From: Candidatus Zipacnadia bacterium | GTDB taxonomy: Bacteria; Armatimonadota; Zipacnadia; Zipacnadales; UBA5352 | Length of the DNA: 45,833 bases | Direction of reading: 5' to 3' | Assembly (NCBI GenBank): GCA_029820295.1 | Contig: JALGVA010000023.1 | Coordinates: 1 to 45,833 of the forward strand | Shown: piece after piece, positions 41,182 to 45,833 of the stretch | Numbering within the stretch: the stretch's first letter is position 1 | Layout: each line of letters starts with the position of its first letter | Notes under the pieces: generated by a model | Seen by the model: only the letters and a program-made list of their open reading frames with translations | The model's database searches: none | Told to the model about the DNA's origin: nothing | Translations under genes and position numbers: made by a program

Positions 41182-42801
41182 TCAGCCCCCCACCGCCACG
41201 ACACCGTCGGCTGCGATGGTGACCGATGATGCGGCGCCGGCGATCCTGTTGCCGGATGCGTCGAAGACGGCGCTGAAGCGGCCCTGCAGGACGAGCCGGT
41301 CGCCGTCGGAGCGCTCGGTGACCGCGGCCGCGCGTGCGCCCGCGGCGGAGGAGTAGCCGGTCTCATCAACACACACCACCGACGCCAGCTTACCGGTGCG
41401 GGAACTGAAGTAGAGCAGGGCGGCGCCGGGATCCAGCGGGTCCAGGTCCCAGACGGTGGGCTGACAGCCCCGCCCGGCATCCTGGCGCAGGTTGACGATC
41501 CGGCCGGCCTCGACCAGTACGCCGACGGGCGGGTCGTCCATGGAGATCATCGCGGTATGGGTCAGCGGGGTGATCTCCAGGCTGCCGAGGGCGGCGGTCG
41601 GGACGCCGATGCGCACGAAGTTCAGGTAGCCCGTGTCGCTGTGTGCGGCGATGCCGGCGTAGGCGGAGGTCCAGATGGGGTCGAGGCCACCCCAGTCGGC
41701 GCCGGCGGGCCCGATGAGCACGCGGTCGGTCTGGGCGGTGGGGCTGCCCAGGTGCGGCCAGCCGTCGTTGGCGGCGTCGGTGGTGACGCGGAAGGCGTGG
41801 AACGGCTCGGTGGCCTCCTGCACCCAGATGTCCCAGTTGCCGGCGCGGTTGCTGCGGAAGGCGATCCAGCGGCCATCGCTGGACCACGCGGGCAACTGGT
41901 CCTCGTCGGGATGGTTGCTGAAGTTGCGGAGGTTGTTGCCGCTGCTGGTGGCGACCAGCACCTCGCTGTTGCCGTTGCTGTAGCGCTGCCAGGCGACGTC
42001 GAAGCCGTCCGGGCACCATGTGGGGTTATGATCGTCGTCGGTGGGATCGCCGGTCACGTAGGTCTGGTTGGTGCCATCATGCTCCATGCTCAGGATCTCG
42101 TAGTCGCCGCAGCGGGGGGAGGCGAACAGGATACTGTTGGTGACTGCGTTGAGGCACCAGTCGGGGTCCTCATCGGCTCCGGCGTAGTTCGTCAGGTTGG
42201 TGGGGTGACTGCCGTCGGCGAACATGCAGAAGATCTCCTGGTTCCCCAGGCGGTCGGTCTCGAAGGCGATGCGCCGGCCGTCGGGCGACCAGGTGGGATG
42301 GGTGTCGAGTCCATCGTTGTCGGTGAGCGCCTCGACACCCGCGCCGTTGGCGTTCATGGTCATGATCTCGCGATCGTTGCCGGGCCACTCGCGGTCAAAG
42401 ACGATACGGGTCCCGTCGGGCGACCACTGGGGCAGGTACTCGGCGGCGGTGTTGTTGGTGAGCTGCACCAGATTGGAGCCGTCGAGGTCGCACACCCAGA
42501 CGTCGAAGTAGCCGTCGCGGTTGCTGCTGAACACGATGCGGTCGAGCATGGCCTGGGAGGCGAGGTAGTCGATCTGCGAGCCCCACAGAGCGACGAAGGT
42601 GCAGTGGCCGCCGACCACGGGTACCGGCTCGGCCTTGAAGTGCGCGGTGCTGGCGGGGCGGATCAGCAGCGGCCCCACCTCGACCAGCTCCGCCGCCGGA
42701 TCCCCCGGCGTGCCGGGGTCAGGCAGCGGTGCGGAGCCGCCGCAGCCTGCCAGCACGATCGCCAGGGCGAGCAGCGCGGTCGCGAAGCAGCGTGTGATCA
42801 T
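41182..42801 (-). CDS. Tandem propeller lipoprotein 6
   Basis: The 539-aa paralogue has signal ATALLALAIVLAGC (lipobox LAGC). EVGPLLIRPASTAHF and IDYLASQAMLDRIVFSSNRD follow. Blades include NLVQLTNNTAAEYLPQWSPD and WPGNDREIMTMNANGAGVEA. The C-terminal region has LGSPTAQTDRVLIGPAGA, DWGGLDPIWTSAYAGIAAHS, NLRQDAGRGCQPTVWDL and FSAVFDASGNRIAG. The start is ATG 42801, with GGAGGGTGA upstream; the in-frame extension to 42828 has no signal-like character. Confidence 0.85.
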   Translation of the reverse strand: MITRCFATALLALAIVLAGCGGSAPLPDPGTPGDPAAELVEVGPLLIRPASTAHFKAEPVPVVGGHCTFVALWGSQIDYLASQAMLDRIVFSSNRDGYFDVWVCDLDGSNLVQLTNNTAAEYLPQWSPDGTRIVFDREWPGNDREIMTMNANGAGVEALTDNDGLDTHPTWSPDGRRIAFETDRLGNQEIFCMFADGSHPTNLTNYAGADEDPDWCLNAVTNSILFASPRCGDYEILSMEHDGTNQTYVTGDPTDDDHNPTWCPDGFDVAWQRYSNGNSEVLVATSSGNNLRNFSNHPDEDQLPAWSSDGRWIAFRSNRAGNWDIWVQEATEPFHAFRVTTDAANDGWPHLGSPTAQTDRVLIGPAGADWGGLDPIWTSAYAGIAAHSDTGYLNFVRIGVPTAALGSLEITPLTHTAMISMDDPPVGVLVEAGRIVNLRQDAGRGCQPTVWDLDPLDPGAALLYFSSRTGKLASVVCVDETGYSSAAGARAAAVTERSDGDRLVLQGRFSAVFDASGNRIAGAASSVTIAADGVVAVGG

Positions 42802-42837
42802 CAGTCTCACCCTCCACAGGTCATGCATGTCCCGGGC

Positions 42838-44439
42838 TCACTGGAGCACCGAGATGTCGCCCCCAGCGGCCAGCGCGACCCGCGCCGCGCCGGTGGGGGC
42901 GAGGTTACGGCCGTGCCCGTCGAAGACGGCGCTGAAGACGCCCGCGACCGTGACCACGCCGGCGCCGGCGCTCACGGCCGGGGCGGCGGTGGCGGCGGGG
43001 TAGCTGGCGTCGTCCACCGCGAGCACGGAGACGAGCTTGCCGCTCACCGGGTCGAAGTAGAGCACCGCGGCGCCGGCGTCGAGAGGATCGAGGTCCCAGA
43101 CGGTGGGCTCCTCACCGCGGCCGGCGTCCTCGCGCAGGTTGACGATCTCGTTGGCCTCGACCAGCACGCCCACGGGTGACGAGGTGGACGGGCTGGTGAC
43201 CATCAGCGGTGTGATCTCGAGGCTGCCCAGGTCGGCGGCGTGGAGGCCGATGCGCACGAAGTTGCGGTAGCCGTCGTCATCGAAGGCGCACACGCCGGCG
43301 CAGGCGTTCGCCCAGATGGGGTCGAGGCCGCCCCAATCGGAGCCGGGCGGGCCGATGAGCACGCGCTCGGTCTGCATGGTGGGGCTGCCCAGGTGGGGAT
43401 ACTCATCGAAGGCGGCGTGCGTGGTGACGCGAAAGGCGCGGTACGGGTGGTCGGTCTCCTGCAGCCAGATGTCGTAGTTGCCGGCGCGGTGGCTGTCGAA
43501 GGCGAGCCACCGGCCGTCGCTGGACCAGGCGGGGTTACGGTCGGCGCTGGGGTGGTTGGAGAGGCGGCGTTCGTTGGAGCCGCCCTCGGTGATGTCGAAG
43601 ATGTCATGGTCGCCGGTGCCCACCTGGCGGTCGAAGCCGATGAGGTAGCCGTTGGGGTGCCACGTCGGATGGTAGTCATTCGCGGTGTTGCTGGTGACCG
43701 TGGTGAGGCCCGTGTCGTCGGCGCGCACCGTGTAGATCTCGTAGTCGCCACCGGAGCGGTCGCTGCAGAAGCAGATGCGCGGGTCGGAGGAGTGCGACCA
43801 GTCGGGCCAGCGCTCCGCGGCGGTGGTGGCCGCGAGGTAGTGGGGGGCGCTGCCGTCCGCGTACATCGTGTAGATCTCCCAGTTGAGGCTGCGGTAGCTC
43901 TCGAAGGCGATGCGCCGGCCGTCGGGCGACCAGGTGCCGCTGGTGTCGTCCTGGGTGTTGTCGGTGAGCGCGGTGATTGACGAGCCGTCGGCGTCCATGA
44001 CGATCAGCTCGGCGTCGGCGGCACCCCAGCGACGGTCGAACACGATGCGGGTGCCGTCGGGCGACCACTGAGCGCGGTACTCATCGGCGGCGTTGTTGGT
44101 GAGCTGGGTGAGGCCGGAGCCGTCGAGGTCGCACACCCAGATGTCACTGTAGCCGTCGCGCCTGCTGGTGAAGACGATGCGGTCGAGCAGCGCCTGGGAG
44201 GCGAGGTAGTCGATCTGCGATCCCCACAGGGCGACGAAGGCGCAGCCGCTGGTGATGCGCAGGGGCTCGGCGGTGAAGCCCGCGGCGCTGGCCGGGCGGA
44301 CGAGCATGGGCCCGACCGCCACCAGGTCGGCATCTCCGGCGGCCGGTGGCGCGGGGCCGGGCACCGGCGGCGAGCCGCCGCAGCCCGCCAGCGTGATCGC
44401 CAGCGCGAACAGCCCGGTCGCGAGCAGCCATCTGGTCAT
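42838..44439 (-). CDS. Tandem propeller lipoprotein 7
   Basis: The 533-aa paralogue has signal LLATGLFALAITLAGC (lipobox LAGC). VGPMLVRPASAAGFTAEPL and IDYLASQALLDRIVFTSRRD follow. Blades include LTQLTNNAADEYRAQWSPDG and WSPDGRRIAFESYRSLNWEI. The C-terminal region has LGSPTMQTERVLIGPPGS, DWGGLDPIWANACAGVCAFD (Cys for Tyr in the usual AYAG), NLREDAGRGEEPTVWDL and FSAVFDGHGRNLAP. The start is ATG 44439, with GGAGGGTGA upstream. It is the best candidate for the parent of gene 8 (HNLREDAGRGEEPT and WDLDPL are shared). Confidence 0.85.
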   Translation of the reverse strand: MTRWLLATGLFALAITLAGCGGSPPVPGPAPPAAGDADLVAVGPMLVRPASAAGFTAEPLRITSGCAFVALWGSQIDYLASQALLDRIVFTSRRDGYSDIWVCDLDGSGLTQLTNNAADEYRAQWSPDGTRIVFDRRWGAADAELIVMDADGSSITALTDNTQDDTSGTWSPDGRRIAFESYRSLNWEIYTMYADGSAPHYLAATTAAERWPDWSHSSDPRICFCSDRSGGDYEIYTVRADDTGLTTVTSNTANDYHPTWHPNGYLIGFDRQVGTGDHDIFDITEGGSNERRLSNHPSADRNPAWSSDGRWLAFDSHRAGNYDIWLQETDHPYRAFRVTTHAAFDEYPHLGSPTMQTERVLIGPPGSDWGGLDPIWANACAGVCAFDDDGYRNFVRIGLHAADLGSLEITPLMVTSPSTSSPVGVLVEANEIVNLREDAGRGEEPTVWDLDPLDAGAAVLYFDPVSGKLVSVLAVDDASYPAATAAPAVSAGAGVVTVAGVFSAVFDGHGRNLAPTGAARVALAAGGDISVLQ

Positions 44440-44474
44440 CTCTTTCACCCTCCGCACTGCATGCGTGCTCGACC

Positions 44475-45833
44475 TCAGTCAAGCACTGAGATGCTGCCAT
44501 GTGCTCCCAGCGCGACGCGGGAGGCGCCGCCCCGGGCGAGGTTGCGGCCCTGTGCGTCGAAGACGCCGCTGAAGACGCCGGTGACGATGGTGTCGGCGCC
44601 GTCGGCGCGGGCGTGTACGGCGGGCGCGCCCGTGGCGGCGCTGGGGTACGCGGAGTCATCCACCGCCAGGACCGAGATCAGTTTCCCCGACGCGTCATCG
44701 AAGTAGAGCACGGCCGCGCCGACGTTCAGCGGGTCGAGGTCCCAGAGGGTGGGCTCCTCGCCCCGGCCGGCGTCCTCGCGCAGGTTGACGATGGTGGCCG
44801 CCTCAACCAGCACGCCGACCGGGTTGCCGGAGCCGGAGAAGGCGCTCGGGGCCACCAGGGGCGTGACGTCCAGGCTGCCCACATCGGCGGAGTAGATGCC
44901 GATGCGCACGAAGTTGCGGTAGCCGTCGTTATCGAAGGCGCACACGCCCGCGTAGGCGCTCGACCAGATGGGGTCGAGGCCGCCCCAGTCGGCGCCGGCG
45001 GGCCCGATGAGCACGGGGTAGTTCTCGTTGGCGTAGTGGTCGGTCACGCGGTAGGCGCGATAGGGGGCCTCCGCCTCCTGCAGCCAGATATCGTCATTCC
45101 CGGCGCGGCTGCTGCTGAAGGCGATCCACCTGCCGTCGCTGGACCACGCCGGGGCGTCGTCACCGGCCGGGTGGTTGGACACGCGGTGCTCGTTGGTCCC
45201 GTAGCGGTCCGTGCGGAAGATCTCGCGCTCGCCGGGCATCAGCCACCGGGACATGGCGAGGCAGCAGCCTGTCGGGTGCCAGCTCGGGTAGTAGTCATTA
45301 GTCGTGTTGCTGGTGACGGCCGTCTGGCTGCTGCCGTCCGGCTTCATGGTGTAGACCTCGTAGTCGCCGGTGCGGCCGCTGCAGAAGGCGATGAGGGGCG
45401 TGGACATGGAGGGGGACCAGTCGGGGTACTGGTCGCCGGAGCCGTGGTTGGTCAGGTTCTCGAACCCGCCGCCGCTCTCGTAGCGGGCGCAGATCTCCCA
45501 ATTGCCGGGCTCCATGCTGGCGTAGGCGATGCGCCGGCTGTCGGGGGACCAGGTGGGGTCGGAGTCCTGCTGGGTGTTGTTGGTGAGCGCCTCGATGGCC
45601 GAGCCATCGGCGTCCATGGTGATGATCTCTGGGTCCTGGGCCGGCCAGGTGCGGTCGAAGGCGATACGGGCCCCGTCGGGCGACCACGCGGGCCGGCGCT
45701 CGTCCGCCGCGTTGTCGGTGAGCTTGACGAGGTGCGAGCCGTCGAGGTTACACACCCAGATGTCCGGGGACAGGTTGCCGCGGGCGAACACGATGCGGTC
45801 AAGCATGCCCTGGCAGGCCAGGTACTCGATCTC
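44475..45833 (-). CDS. Tandem propeller lipoprotein 8 (5' end outside window)
   Basis: The last 452 residues are visible; the frame is open at the window edge (EIEYLACQGMLDRIVFARGN), so the signal peptide is outside. All six blades are present (WSPDGARIAFDRTWPAQDPE, then EIITMDADGSAIEALTNN). The C-terminal region lacks 11 residues present in all seven other copies: it reads NYPVLIGPAGADWGG where others read YPHLGSPTMQTERVLIGP. The deletion is in frame (33 nt, junction at 45014/45015), and the rest (NLREDAGRGEEPTLWDL, FSGVFDAQGRNLAR) is intact. It is the most upstream gene seen in the array, and the operon may continue beyond the window. Confidence 0.85.
   Translation of the reverse strand, partial: EIEYLACQGMLDRIVFARGNLSPDIWVCNLDGSHLVKLTDNAADERRPAWSPDGARIAFDRTWPAQDPEIITMDADGSAIEALTNNTQQDSDPTWSPDSRRIAYASMEPGNWEICARYESGGGFENLTNHGSGDQYPDWSPSMSTPLIAFCSGRTGDYEVYTMKPDGSSQTAVTSNTTNDYYPSWHPTGCCLAMSRWLMPGEREIFRTDRYGTNEHRVSNHPAGDDAPAWSSDGRWIAFSSSRAGNDDIWLQEAEAPYRAYRVTDHYANENYPVLIGPAGADWGGLDPIWSSAYAGVCAFDNDGYRNFVRIGIYSADVGSLDVTPLVAPSAFSGSGNPVGVLVEAATIVNLREDAGRGEEPTLWDLDPLNVGAAVLYFDDASGKLISVLAVDDSAYPSAATGAPAVHARADGADTIVTGVFSGVFDAQGRNLARGGASRVALGAHGSISVLD

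Noticed and set aside
34522-43980. Long plus-strand frames opposite the lipoprotein array (for example 36086-37513, 38069-39586, 41557-43179)
   Set aside because: They recur in the same register opposite each paralogue because the sense codons are similar. They have no start signals or domain features.
1-45833. tRNA, rRNA, CRISPR array, insertion sequence or prophage genes
   Set aside because: I looked for TpsiC-like and anticodon-stem patterns, regularly spaced identical repeats, and transposase or integrase motifs and found none that hold up.

Overview
This is a high-GC (roughly two-thirds or more G+C) bacterial chromosome segment that contains the replication origin. The gene mix suggests a member of the Armatimonadota or a similar poorly cultured, polysaccharide-degrading phylum: secreted glycan-degrading proteins (DUF4838, GHL6-type, right-handed beta-helix), a URO-D family protein, TolB-like lipoproteins, and a DciA-type rather than DnaC/DnaI-type helicase-loading protein. 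The phylum is an inference from gene content only; no rRNA or tRNA gene is visible.

Left part (1-11.8 kb): a carbohydrate-metabolism island. It holds the 3' part of a glycoside-hydrolase-like gene, a URO-D/methyltransferase-fold gene, a secreted beta-helix protein, a broken second copy of its 5' end abutting a truncated, frameshifted minus-strand gene, a 970-aa DUF4838 protein, a secreted metallophosphoesterase and a GHL6-like glycosidase with a beta-galactosidase trimerisation-type domain.

Segregation block (11.8-16.8 kb): a 1.5-kb non-coding stretch ends in three near-identical parS sites, followed by rsmG, parA, parB and a nitrilase-family amidohydrolase.

Replication block (16.9-30.5 kb): a leftward run of a membrane-anchored protein, a sugar isomerase-like protein, an orphan sensor histidine kinase, serS, a Na+/Ca2+ exchanger, rtcB, dciA-like, recF, dnaN and dnaA. 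gyrB is absent from its usual place after recF. The dnaN-dnaA intergenic region carries what I read as the unwinding region of oriC: two convergent DnaA-box/GC-rich/TAG-trinucleotide arms around a 12-bp palindrome. A second cluster of DnaA boxes lies upstream of dnaA, giving a bipartite layout like that of Bacillus subtilis. The head-to-head DnaA-box dyad found upstream of dnaA recurs upstream of parA.

Right part (31-45.8 kb): a secreted carboxylesterase convergent with a leftward array of eight tandem paralogous genes (the eighth runs off the window) encoding lipoproteins of about 535 aa. Each has a six-bladed PD40/TolB-like propeller followed by a conserved C-terminal region of about 180 residues that I do not recognise. 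The gaps are 31-60 nt, so the array looks like one operon. This array and the symmetric origin are the two most unusual things in the window. The broken locus at 5.0-5.5 kb is either a genuine rearrangement scar or an assembly join.
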